Notes under the pieces: model-generated
What the model was told of the DNA's origin: nothing
Seen by the model: the letters and a program-made list of their open reading frames with translations, nothing else
Databases searched by the model: none
Translations under genes and position numbers: made by a program
Part shown: positions 1 to 5,914 of the stretch, piece after piece
Layout of the letters: each line of letters opens with the position of its first letter
How positions within the stretch are numbered: position 1 is the first letter of the stretch
Virus record (IMG/VR): IMGVR_UViG_3300044699_000112
Coordinates: 1-64,000 of that record
Origin: a virus
Strand: one strand, 5' to 3'
DNA: 64,000 bases

Positions 1-648
1 CCCGTAAGACTCGTTCAAACCAGGGCAGCCCCCCTCGATGAGGGCTTCAGAGAGCTCCTCATCACGGCGTCAGCGAACCGCCTGCGGCGCATCCAGGCCA
101 GGGCGATTCAGCTTGAGGAGGTCCGCTCCGATCGGGCCGCGGCAGCGGACCCGGCGGTCCCCGGCGATCGCACCGGGCTGCTGGTGAAGCGGTACCGCTC
201 GATCAGGACAGGGCCGAAGGAGTGGCGCGAGGTGATCGATGCGGAGCTCGACACCGGGCTGCTGGCGGAGGAGCGAGCCCTGGAGGAGGCCGCGGCGAAG
301 GAGACCGGTGAGTGGCTCGCGCAACACGGTAGAGGTGCCTTCGGAGTGGACGGCAGCAGCGGCCGGGGGCCGCTGGTGGTGGTGCTGAGCTCCGGGCTGC
401 AGCCGCTGCCGGGCCCGGCGCCGGGCGCCGCCCGCCACCGGATCACCGATCCGCGGCGCCTCCGGCCCGCCACGGCGGCCGAGGCGGAGGCAGCGGGGGC
501 AATCCCCCTCTCCCTGGTCGACGTGGAGCAACAACCGGACTACGTCGTTGCTGTGGAGGATACCCGAGAACGAGCATTGTCAGGTGTGGTGGAGGGCCTC
601 GACCTCGACGAGGTCGCTGACCTCGACGACGTCGACGCCTCATCCTAG
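1..648 (+). CDS. 5'-truncated terminase-small-subunit-like protein
   Basis: The frame is open from the first base of the window to TAG at 646-648, so the start lies upstream. The part before residue 100 is charged and helical, with RIQARAIQLEEVR, then GDRTGLLVKRYRSI and DTGLLAEERALEEAA. This pattern (helix, TGLLV strand, xDTGLL helix, aliphatic helix ending in GEW) recalls the C-terminal half of phage HTH proteins of the small-terminase (phBC6A51-like) type. The last 110 residues are Ala/Gly/Pro-rich and end in an acidic Asp-rich tail. The role, DNA recognition for packaging, is inferred from memory of family patterns; the DNA-binding domain would lie outside the window. If correct, it sits 8 kb from the large terminase, which is unusual. 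Confidence 0.6.
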   Translation, partial: PVRLVQTRAAPLDEGFRELLITASANRLRRIQARAIQLEEVRSDRAAAADPAVPGDRTGLLVKRYRSIRTGPKEWREVIDAELDTGLLAEERALEEAAAKETGEWLAQHGRGAFGVDGSSGRGPLVVVLSSGLQPLPGPAPGAARHRITDPRRLRPATAAEAEAAGAIPLSLVDVEQQPDYVVAVEDTRERALSGVVEGLDLDEVADLDDVDASS

Positions 649-732
649 GCTCGAGCCAGGGCTCGAGCCGTTAGCCTCGTCTACGTCTGCGACGTAGCCT
701 CGTGGCATGGGGTACCCCTACCCCATGCCACG
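648..732 (+). terminator. Array of three hairpins after the first gene
   Basis: Starting at the stop codon there are two copies of the palindrome GGCTCGAGCC (648-657 and 660-669). Next is a 7-bp stem CTACGTC-TGC-GACGTAG (681-697), then a perfect 14-bp stem with arms 701-714 and 719-732 around a CCCC loop. None is followed by a T-run, so factor-independent termination is not certain. A transcript-end or processing structure is the likeliest role. Confidence 0.55.
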
Positions 733-1057
733 CTTCGCGCGGGTCCCCCGCCTGTCCGCCCGAGGGGTGTATCGCGGGACATGTGAGGTTCAGCGCATCG
801 AACCGGGGGAATAGTACTGCTCGATTGGAGGGGACGATCGACACGGGGGCGTGAAATATATTTGGGCGGGGGTGGAAAAAGGGGGAGGCGTGAAACGCAG
901 TAGGGGAGGAACGGAGCTCGGGCGTGCCGCCCTTGCAGGTAGCTCCCCCGGTGAGCTATCCCCCCATAAGAGTTTGAGTGGGGCCCCCCTGAAGAGGGTG
1001 GTAGAAGGTTTTTCTACCAGGGAGAAGAATCAGTGGGGGTAATAGTGCAGCGGATTG
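733..1057. other. Gene-poor G-rich intergenic stretch
   Basis: No convincing gene is seen in these 325 bases. The plus strand is G-rich, with several runs of four or five G between 855 and 925. Two small hairpins are visible: TAGCTC/GAGCTA (940-945 with 953-958) and GGTAGAA/TTCTACC (1000-1006 with 1012-1018). A GTG-initiated 63-codon frame at 851-1042 lacks protein-like composition. Confidence 0.4.
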
Positions 1058-1351
1058 ATGCAGGATTTGGCGATTTTGCGCAAACCGCGTATTGTGAGGG
1101 TTACGGGGGCGTATATGAACTCGAAGAAGGCGGTCTGCATCCGGTGCCGTGGAATCCATCGAGGGAGTACGTGCGGGCGGCCGCAGGCGGTGGTAAGGTT
1201 GCTCGAGGAGGCAGCGGCCTTGGACGCGGTGCTGGATCCGATCGAAGAAGCGATGTACAACGGGGAGCTCAAGGGGCGTGATGCGGTGAGGGCGTTTCGG
1301 GCGGCCTGGGAGAGCGTGTATGGGCCTCAGAAATGGAAGGTCGCTTTGTGA
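1058..1351 (+). CDS. Small hypothetical protein with a Cys motif
   Basis: A 97-residue basic protein with no recognised family. Residues 25-38 hold CIRCRGIHRGSTC, a possible small metal-binding knuckle. The C-terminal half is helical and acidic, then ends in RAAWESVYGPQKWK. The ATG at 1058 is used; a TTG lies directly before it at 1055. No good ribosome binding site precedes either. Its stop overlaps the GTG of the next gene (GTGA at 1348-1351), so the two are probably co-translated. A TTGCGCAA palindrome falls inside the gene at 1076-1083. Confidence 0.55.
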   Translation: MQDLAILRKPRIVRVTGAYMNSKKAVCIRCRGIHRGSTCGRPQAVVRLLEEAAALDAVLDPIEEAMYNGELKGRDAVRAFRAAWESVYGPQKWKVAL

Positions 1352-1995
1352 GGCGTGCTTCTATAAGTTCTATACAGAATAATAGTGGTGCAACCATTGC
1401 ACCAGACGCGGTGCAACCATTGCACCAGACGGAGCCTTGGAAATCGCTCAAGGGTTTCGTTCAAAAACCGATCAAACTAATTCAGGATCCGACCGTTCAC
1501 CATGCGGCGAAATGTGTGTACGATGCGGTGGCGTATTTGGTGTGGAAGGGGAAGGGCGCGTGTGACGAGCCGGTGGAGGTGATCGCCTCCTGGTGCAATG
1601 TTTCGAGGCGGCAGACGCTGACGGCGCTGCGGGCGCTGACGCAGAAGGGGTATATATGGCGTACGGTCCGGGGTTATATGCAGCCAGACCGTTACACGCT
1701 GCCGGATGCGAAGGCCGAGGCGCCGGTATTGGCACCGGTGGCGAAGGTGCACAAAAAGGCGTGGGCGCCGTGTCAGAAGTGCGGGGCCAAGGCGCCGCCG
1801 TCGAAGTTTGGGTGCTGTCAGGCTGGGATGAGGGCGGAGAACCGGTTCCGGAAGTACCTGGAGGCAAAGAAGGAGCTTGGGACTGGGGCTACTAGGGCGC
1901 TGATCGCGGCGCAGATGAAGGCAAACGAGCCGGAGATGGTGCGGTTTGAGCGGCTGGCGCGGGAGCGGGCAAATTTGCAGGTGAAAACGGCCTGA
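1348..1995 (+). CDS. Winged-helix DNA-binding protein with C-terminal zinc ribbon
   Basis: The GTG at 1348 has GGAAGG seven bases upstream and overlaps the previous stop; an ATG at 1333 in the same frame is the alternative. Around residues 75-110 the sequence EVIASWCNVSRRQTLTALRA followed by a strand pair (GYIWRTVRG) reads as a winged helix like those of phage replication initiators and DnaD-like proteins. Near residue 145 the cysteines CQKCGAK...CCQAG form a likely zinc ribbon. The tail is helical and basic. Two tandem palindromes lie inside the first 30 codons, so the protein may bind its own gene. Regulator or initiator cannot be separated from sequence alone. Confidence 0.65.
   Translation: MRRASISSIQNNSGATIAPDAVQPLHQTEPWKSLKGFVQKPIKLIQDPTVHHAAKCVYDAVAYLVWKGKGACDEPVEVIASWCNVSRRQTLTALRALTQKGYIWRTVRGYMQPDRYTLPDAKAEAPVLAPVAKVHKKAWAPCQKCGAKAPPSKFGCCQAGMRAENRFRKYLEAKKELGTGATRALIAAQMKANEPEMVRFERLARERANLQVKTA
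1387..1430 (+). repeat. Two tandem palindromes, candidate operator
   Basis: The sequence GGTGCAA-CCA-TTGCACC occurs at 1387-1403 and again at 1410-1426. Each copy is followed by AGAC, making a 21-base direct repeat with a 23-base period. The 7-bp arms are perfect in both copies. The repeat lies inside the start of the winged-helix gene, where a dimeric regulator could block its expression. Confidence 0.6.
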
Positions 1996-1999
1996 TTTG

Positions 2000-2008
2000 T
2001 GATACGCT
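2000..2008 (+). promoter_or_regulatory. Candidate extended -10 promoter TGnTACGCT
   Basis: TGATACGCT lies immediately after the winged-helix gene. The same TGnTACGCT element occurs at 5449-5457 in a divergent intergenic region, which supports its use as an extended -10. No clear -35 is seen. A terminator follows about 40 bases downstream. Confidence 0.35.
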
Positions 2009-2040
2009 CGCCTCTGGGTTCAAAAGAGCCGCACGCATTT

Positions 2041-2077
2041 GCCCTGGGGATCACTCCTCCGGGGCTTTCGTGTTTTT
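2041..2077 (+). terminator. Intrinsic terminator
   Basis: GCCCTGG (2041-2047) pairs with CCGGGGC (2059-2065), including one G-U pair, around an 11-base loop. It is followed by TTTCGTGTTTTT. This closes either the winged-helix gene or a short transcript starting near 2015. Confidence 0.55.
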
Positions 2078-2087
2078 GAGCGGGGTG

Positions 2088-2096
2088 TGATAGGCT
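2088..2096 (+). promoter_or_regulatory. Candidate extended -10 promoter TGATAGGCT
   Basis: TGATAGGCT resembles the element at 2000-2008 and lies just after the first terminator. A transcript starting near 2103 would reach the strong terminator at 2165-2212 before any gene. Confidence 0.3.
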
Positions 2097-2164
2097 CAAC
2101 GGTGTCTGGTTGGGAACCTCCTGTTAGGTTTGGTTTGTTTGTGGCATTTGGGTATTGGGCCGCA

Positions 2165-2212
2165 TGCGCCCCGGAGTTTACAGCCATTTTCTCCGGGGCG
2201 CACGTGTTTTGG
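2165..2212 (+). terminator. Strong intrinsic terminator
   Basis: TGCGCCCCGGAG (2165-2176) pairs perfectly with 2191-2202 (12 bp) around a 14-base loop. It is followed by CGTGTTTT. It lies between the second short promoter and the PDNxLP gene. Confidence 0.65.
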
Positions 2213-2257
2213 GGGGGATTCCTGGTGTAGAGTGGGGGGCTGAAGGAGAAGCATCCA

Positions 2258-2803
2258 ATGCCTCTTGTCCATGTTTCCGGCTGGTTACAGGCTTCTGAGC
2301 TTGAAGGCGGCCAGATTGACAACACACTTCCCTCGCGGCCTGCGCGGCCGGTGAGACCGGACAATTCCTTACCGGATAATCCCTACTATCCGGACAATTC
2401 CCTGCCTGGGTGGATTCAGAAGCCGATCGGGAAGCCTCCGGGGCGGCCGGTATTGCCGGATAACACGTTACCGCCTCCTGCGGCGCCGCCGCATCCGTGG
2501 CTGCCTGGGGGGTGGGTGCCGGTCGATCCGGGGTTCGGGAAGCCGCCGTTGTGGGGATGGATGCCGGGGCCGGATAACGGGTTACCGGCGCCGCCGGTGG
2601 GGCCTGGGCAGCCTCCGGGCGGTGGTGGCGGTGGTGGGGGCTCGTGGGTGCCGACCGATCCGGATTATGGCAAGCCGGTGCATCCGTGTCCTCCGCAGGC
2701 TGGTACCAAGCCGGTGCCGCCGGTGTGGATCTGGATTCCGGTGCAGCCGCCGGATCTGGCCAAGCCGGTGCCGTCGCCGACGCCCGAGCCCAAGTTGCGG
2801 TAA
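2258..2803 (+). CDS. Proline-rich PDNxLP-repeat protein
   Basis: ATG at 2258 is preceded by AAGGAG at 2243-2248. The 181-residue protein is dominated by Pro and Gly. It has repeated units IDNTLP, PDNSLPDNP, PDNSLP, PDNTLP and PDNGLP, then VPVDPGFGKP and VPTDPDYGKP units, and an eight-glycine run near residue 125. There is no signal peptide or membrane segment. I recall similar DNxLP-repeat proteins among phage hypothetical proteins, but the function is unknown; an extended, elastic virion or surface component is only a guess. It stands as its own transcription unit, flanked by terminators at 2165-2212 and 2861-2903. Confidence 0.75.
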   Translation: MPLVHVSGWLQASELEGGQIDNTLPSRPARPVRPDNSLPDNPYYPDNSLPGWIQKPIGKPPGRPVLPDNTLPPPAAPPHPWLPGGWVPVDPGFGKPPLWGWMPGPDNGLPAPPVGPGQPPGGGGGGGGSWVPTDPDYGKPVHPCPPQAGTKPVPPVWIWIPVQPPDLAKPVPSPTPEPKLR

Positions 2804-2860
2804 GCTCAAGCCAACGACGTTTTCGATCTGTGACAGTCTTGTGATTTGTTATCCAGCGAG

Positions 2861-2903
2861 GCGCCCGCGGAGGAATCCCACACTCCGCGGGCGCTTTTGC
2901 GTT
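2861..2903 (+). terminator. Intrinsic terminator of the PDNxLP gene
   Basis: GCGCCCGCGGAG (2861-2872) and its perfect complement (2883-2894) form a 12-bp stem with a 10-base loop. It is followed by TTTTGCGTTT. Confidence 0.85.
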
Positions 2904-2914
2904 TCCCGGTGGCG

Positions 2915-2950
2915 TTTGGGGTACATTCTGGGGTACATTCTGGGGTACAT
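2915..2950 (+). repeat. Three tandem 12-bp repeats in a gene-free region
   Basis: TTTGGGGTACAT, TCTGGGGTACAT and TCTGGGGTACAT follow each other at 2915-2926, 2927-2938 and 2939-2950. They lie in a 215-base gap (2904-3118) with no credible gene and precede the phased GTGGAAC array. Confidence 0.7.
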
Positions 2951-3015
2951 TGATCCACCTGTTGGTGACATGAACGCCACGAAGGGCCCTTGGTGAATCA
3001 GACGCCGGGGCCCGC

Positions 3016-3066
3016 GTGGAACACTCGTGGAACAGTGCCAGTAAAAGCGTGGAACGCTTGTGGAAC
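3016..3066 (+). repeat. Helically phased GTGGAAC array
   Basis: Exact GTGGAAC occurs at 3016, 3027, 3049 and 3060, with offsets of 11, 22 and 11 bases. All four therefore face the same side of the helix. The array lies just upstream of the small gene at 3119. It looks like a multi-site protein-binding region, either an iteron-type origin or an operator. Confidence 0.65.
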
Positions 3067-3118
3067 AAGGAGTAAGGCGCAAAAGCAGGAAAATCTGCCG
3101 CGGCGCTTCAGAAATGGC

Positions 3119-3328
3119 ATGAATATCTGTACCGTGCCGGGGATGATCGAGTTGACGCTCGAGTTCTCGCGGTCGACCTCGTGGTTTGTGGCGAAATCGA
3201 TCGTGGCCGTTACGAATTCGACGCGGGTGAGGCGGGGGACGTGCGTGGAAATGGCGGGCGGGGGCCGGTACGAGGTGATGGAGACGCCGCCGGAGGTGAT
3301 GGCGGCGATCGAGGAGGCGCTCAGTTGA
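3119..3328 (+). CDS. Small FlbD-like protein
   Basis: A 69-residue protein. From residue 9 it reads MIELTLEF, a strand pair (WFVAKSIVAVTNST), a turn with GTCVEMAGG, a strand YEVMETP and a final helix EVMAAIEEAL. This strand order and the MIxLT opening recall the FlbD family of small proteins also seen in phages; the homology is inferred. The ATG at 3143 would start exactly at MIELT and is a realistic alternative. Its TGA overlaps the TTG of the next gene. The phased GTGGAAC array directly upstream probably controls this rightward cluster. Confidence 0.6.
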   Translation: MNICTVPGMIELTLEFSRSTSWFVAKSIVAVTNSTRVRRGTCVEMAGGGRYEVMETPPEVMAAIEEALS

Positions 3329-3615
3329 CCTCCAAGGCGCTCCAGGAGGCGTTGCGGCCGCGGGCTGAGGGAAATACCCGGCAGAACCTCCACACGTGCC
3401 GCAAGGGGCCCCTGCTGCTCCGGCACGGGGGGCCGTGTGAGCAGTGCGAGGCGGCCAAGTACCTGACCAAGGTGTTTTTCGGGCCGCGGGAGTGCCAGAA
3501 GGGGGTGCCGCACCTCTACGACGGGCCGGTGATCTCCGAGGCCAGCGGTTTGTGGAGCTCGAAGACGTGTTCGCGGTGCGGTAGACTCGCGATCACGGAC
3601 ACGGTATGGGAATGA
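3325..3615 (+). CDS. Small cysteine-rich (zinc-ribbon-like) protein
   Basis: The TTG start at 3325 overlaps the preceding stop (TTGA). The 96-residue product has HTCRKGPLLLRHGGPCEQC and CSRCG near the end, enough ligands for one or two zinc knuckles. It resembles no family I can name. Small phage proteins of this type often act on host enzymes, but nothing here shows that. The stop overlaps the next ATG (ATGGGAATGA). Confidence 0.6.
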   Translation: MTSKALQEALRPRAEGNTRQNLHTCRKGPLLLRHGGPCEQCEAAKYLTKVFFGPRECQKGVPHLYDGPVISEASGLWSSKTCSRCGRLAITDTVWE

Positions 3616-3869
3616 CCCTCAACGAGGCGCTGGCGGCGGTGGTGGACCGGGTGCGGGCGCGCACTCTCTACACGGCCGACATCGAAACCGACCACGAGGG
3701 GGTACTTCTGGTGCATGTCAACGTGCCGATGGAGGACCACAAAAAGCTCGAGCACAAAAAGACGGGGCCGGTTTTGGCGGCGGCGCGCGAGGCGGCCCAA
3801 GAGCACGGGTTTAAGATTGCGGGGGGGCGGGCGAGTGCCCGCGGCATGGGGCTCCTGGTGGAGGTGTAA
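3606..3869 (+). CDS. Hypothetical 87-residue protein
   Basis: The protein has an N-terminal helix (TLNEALAAVVDRVRA), a central region rich in Asp, Glu and His (DIETDHEG, VNVPMEDHKKLEHKK), a helix (VLAAAREAAQEHG) and a basic glycine-rich end. No catalytic motif is recognised. It is translationally coupled to its neighbours on both sides. Confidence 0.6.
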   Translation: MGMTLNEALAAVVDRVRARTLYTADIETDHEGVLLVHVNVPMEDHKKLEHKKTGPVLAAAREAAQEHGFKIAGGRASARGMGLLVEV

Positions 3870-3870
3870 G

Positions 3871-4044
3871 TTGAAAATATCCGAACTGATGGGCATGCTG
3901 CGCGATTACGAGACCAAGTTCGGCGATCAGGAGATCAAGATCCTCAACCTGGACGACGCCGAGAGTAATGCGCTTTTCATTCTCGACCTTGTCCCGGCGG
4001 ACGGGGAAGTAGCGGCGCTGCGCGTGGGTTTATTCGGCAACTAA
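3871..4044 (+). CDS. Hypothetical 57-residue protein
   Basis: TTG at 3871 follows GGAGG by about eight bases. The product LKISELMGMLRDYETKFGDQE... has a helix followed by strands IKILNLDD and NALFILDLV. It looks like a small alpha/beta protein of the kind common in phages that monitor or bind host factors; the function is unknown. It is the last rightward gene before a convergent leftward block and overlaps its end by four bases. Confidence 0.6.
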   Translation: MKISELMGMLRDYETKFGDQEIKILNLDDAESNALFILDLVPADGEVAALRVGLFGN

Positions 4045-4481
4045 CCCATGAGGGACTTATTGAGGGCCTTGATGGCCTCAACGTGTTCTTCTTCCTCCTG
4101 GTCGGTACCGGCGGAGTAAGCGGGCACGGGCGGCTTGTGCGCCTGGGCGTATTTCTCCTTGGGCTGGAGCTTGGAGATAATGTCGGCGCGCTCGCGGCGC
4201 TGGGCGAGGATGTTATAGGCGTTGACGCCGCCGATGCGCTCGATCGCCAAATCGCAGGCCGCCTCAAATTCCTCCACAGCAAAGCTGATTTCTTCGTTCA
4301 TGGGTTTTCTCTTCTCCAGGTGGATCATAATGGCGGCGCGGCGGCCGCAGTCGTTGCAGATGCCGTCTTCGTTGATCGATTTGTGCCAGCAGTGCTGCCA
4401 CTCGCCCGGCCGCGGGTCGTCATTCATTTCACGGTCCTCCCTGCGCCATTCCTCGAGACGCTTAGCGAGCGGGTAGCTCAT
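4041..4481 (-). CDS. Hypothetical protein with a CWH/CNDC zinc motif
   Basis: ATG at 4481 overlaps the stop of the upstream gene (ATGA). The protein is about 146 residues. Its first part has HCWHKSINEDGICNDCGRRA, a small zinc-binding knuckle, followed by EISFAVEEFEAACDLAIERIG and an acidic C-terminal helix with QEEEEHVEAIKALNK. An internal Met (MNEEIS, near 4300) could start a separate shorter product. It is the last gene of the leftward cluster 5306-4041. Confidence 0.65.
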   Translation of the reverse strand: MSYPLAKRLEEWRREDREMNDDPRPGEWQHCWHKSINEDGICNDCGRRAAIMIHLEKRKPMNEEISFAVEEFEAACDLAIERIGGVNAYNILAQRRERADIISKLQPKEKYAQAHKPPVPAYSAGTDQEEEEHVEAIKALNKSLMG

Positions 4482-4687
4482 AGCACCTTGTCCTCTTCGC
4501 AGAAGGTCGGCTCGGGGGCGGGCGGAGTGTGCATCGCCGCGGGGGCGCGCATCACCTCGCGCACGATCCGCGCGAAGTCGAACGCCTCGTCGAGTGTGAG
4601 CTTGGCCGCGGGCGCCGCGAGCGTCACGAACCACTCACCTTTTTCATCCTGGATAGTATTGAGGTCGATCTGTCCGAATACTTGCAT
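4478..4687 (-). CDS. Hypothetical 69-residue protein
   Basis: The start at 4687 follows TTAGGAG on the minus strand. The fold appears to be beta-alpha: VFGQIDLNTIQDEKGEWFVTLAAP is followed by a helix TLDEAFDFARIVREVM. The C-terminus is Pro-rich and ends in EEDKVL. The product is unknown. It is coupled to the next gene by an ATGA overlap. Confidence 0.65.
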   Translation of the reverse strand: MQVFGQIDLNTIQDEKGEWFVTLAAPAAKLTLDEAFDFARIVREVMRAPAAMHTPPAPEPTFCEEDKVL

Positions 4688-4697
4688 GTAAGTGCTC

Positions 4698-4946
4698 CTA
4701 AGTAATCAGTGGGTATAACTGCGGCGCCGGGTCCTTGCCTTTACGCGCAGCGAGCATACGGCGCCGGGCGGTCAACTTAGACAAAATGCCGCCGGTGTTA
4801 CGAATAGCAAAGACCTTGTAAGGTACTAAGTGCGAAGCCAGCCCGGCCGAGTAGCATTTGGGGCAGGCAAACTCACCGGTGTCCTCGATCAGAGTAACTT
4901 CCAGCAACCTGCACACCGGGCACTGTAAATCAATAATCATACTCAT
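4698..4946 (-). CDS. Small zinc-ribbon protein
   Basis: The 82-residue product starts MSMIIDLQCPVC and continues to CPKC near residue 33. The CPVC-x17-CPKC spacing is typical of a zinc ribbon. The rest is basic (KLTARRRMLAARKGKD), suggesting nucleic-acid or polymerase contact by analogy with other zinc ribbons. The start overlaps the upstream gene's end by 17 bases. Confidence 0.7.
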   Translation of the reverse strand: MSMIIDLQCPVCRLLEVTLIEDTGEFACPKCYSAGLASHLVPYKVFAIRNTGGILSKLTARRRMLAARKGKDPAPQLYPLIT

Positions 4947-5109
4947 TGCTCTTCTTCACCATACTCTCCGGCAGCACGTCCCAGGTCTCGAGCGACTCGT
5001 TCCAGACCATCGGCCGTTTGCAGGTGATGCAGCAGTTGGGGAGGTGGAGCGAGGCGAAGGCGGGCGCGTGGCCGAAGAGGCGGCAGGCTACTTCTTTCCA
5101 CCACTTCAT
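4930..5109 (-). CDS. Small Cys-rich protein, 59 residues
   Basis: The minus strand reads from ATG at 5107-5109 to TGA at 4930-4932: MKWWKEVACRLFGH, then NCCITCKRP, then an acidic-aromatic tail. Cys9, His14 and the CCITC cluster could bind zinc. I recall short phage proteins with a CRLFGH...C..C layout. It is joined to the upstream gene by an ATGA overlap and runs 17 bases into the next, which supports it as real despite its size. Confidence 0.65.
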   Translation of the reverse strand: MKWWKEVACRLFGHAPAFASLHLPNCCITCKRPMVWNESLETWDVLPESMVKKSNEYDY

Positions 5110-5306
5110 TTCTTTTTTCCTTGCGAGCGGGCGAAGTCCATCGCTGCCTTTTGATGCATTTCGAGCAGACTGAAGTCGGTCTTCGACATCATGCCGTGGC
5201 TGGGGTTATACACGTCAACCTCCAGGCGCGGCTTCATCACGCCGAGCGGGTCGACCTTCTGGGGCGTGGGATCAGAATTACGGCAGCCGGGGCAATGTTC
5301 ACTCAT
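5106..5306 (-). CDS. Hypothetical 66-residue protein with N-terminal CxxC
   Basis: ATG at 5306 has GGGAAAGG upstream on the minus strand. The product starts MSEHCPGCRNSDPTPQ and continues with KPRLEVDVYNPSHGM and a C-terminal helix ending GKKK. It is the first gene of the leftward cluster and would be transcribed from the divergent region at 5307-5554. Confidence 0.65.
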   Translation of the reverse strand: MSEHCPGCRNSDPTPQKVDPLGVMKPRLEVDVYNPSHGMMSKTDFSLLEMHQKAAMDFARSQGKKK

Positions 5307-5398
5307 GGGGTTCGCCTTTCCCTTCGGCGGGCACGAGTTGCTAAAAGGAGCCTCCTCCGAAACGCTCCCGCGCGAATCGCGCCCGCAGCAGGAATTCC

Positions 5399-5427
5399 AG
5401 CGTAAAAGGGGGCGCGGAAAAAAGCAA
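5399..5427 (-). promoter_or_regulatory. Candidate leftward promoter
   Basis: On the minus strand TTGCTT (5427-5422) and TACGCT (5404-5399) are separated by exactly 17 bases. The spacing is ideal, and the -10 matches the hexamer seen in other intergenic regions of this phage. It would drive the 5306-4041 gene block. Confidence 0.4.
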
Positions 5428-5436
5428 GGGGAATCT

Positions 5437-5457
5437 TTGCGCAAGCTGTGCTACGCT
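5437..5457 (+). promoter_or_regulatory. Candidate rightward promoter with TTGCGCAA palindrome
   Basis: TTGCGCAA (5437-5444) is followed by the extended -10 element TGCTACGCT (5449-5457). The palindrome is shared with the intergenic sites at 47096 and 52488. The rest of 5307-5554 holds no gene. Confidence 0.4.
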
Positions 5458-5554
5458 CAGATTGTCGCTTCACCTCGACATTGGCCGGTGCGGTTGTGGC
5501 GCCAACGCACTGCATCGGCCATCCGTTTCGGCGGGAAGGTGAACGAGGTGAAAG

Positions 5555-5914
5555 ATGGCGAAGATCAAACCGGCCGTAGCGCCGCCCGTGGACAACCTCT
5601 GGCTGCTCGAGCTCGACATGCAGGAGGTCCTGACGTTTGTGGGGCTGATGTCGGCGGCGATGGCCCATGTCCAGCGGATGCTCAACCCGATGACGGCGAG
5701 CTCGGGTTCCAAGTGCGAGGCGGTGAAGTACCTGCTGATGACGGCCGAGGCGGTCGAGAGGGGCGGTGACCTTGTGCGCCGCCTGCCCCCGTCGCAGGCT
5801 CATCCGTTCTACGAGGAGATCGAGACGCGGGTGCTCGCCAATATTGCCGATCTGCTCGAAGCCAACCGGCACGTGCACGACGACGAGGTCGAGGACAGGA
5901 CCAGGGTGAACTGA
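5555..5914 (+). CDS. Hypothetical helical protein
   Basis: The 119-residue product is mostly alpha-helical, with an N-terminal segment LLELDMQEVLTFVGLMSAAM and an acidic C-terminus. The start at 5555 is preceded by GAGGTGAAAG. No family is recognised. Its stop overlaps the next ATG (TGATG), so the two genes are coupled. Confidence 0.65.
   Translation: MAKIKPAVAPPVDNLWLLELDMQEVLTFVGLMSAAMAHVQRMLNPMTASSGSKCEAVKYLLMTAEAVERGGDLVRRLPPSQAHPFYEEIETRVLANIADLLEANRHVHDDEVEDRTRVN

Noticed and set aside
866-890. G-quadruplex in the G-rich stretch
   Set aside because: Only three runs of three or more G are well spaced here, so the four-run rule is not met without forcing a two-G tetrad.
851-1042. 63-codon GTG frame in the left intergenic stretch
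   Set aside because: The composition follows the G-rich DNA, there is no ribosome binding site, and hairpins at 940-958 and 1000-1018 fall inside it.
2001-2065. tRNA-like arms near GGGTTCAAAAG
   Set aside because: No cloverleaf can be drawn. The stem pairs better as an intrinsic terminator.
2178-3068. 296-codon minus-strand frame with VPQNVPQNVPQ and Pro/Ala-rich sequence
   Set aside because: It is the antisense of the PDNxLP gene and runs through two strong terminators. The peptide repeats only reflect the DNA repeats at 2915-2950.
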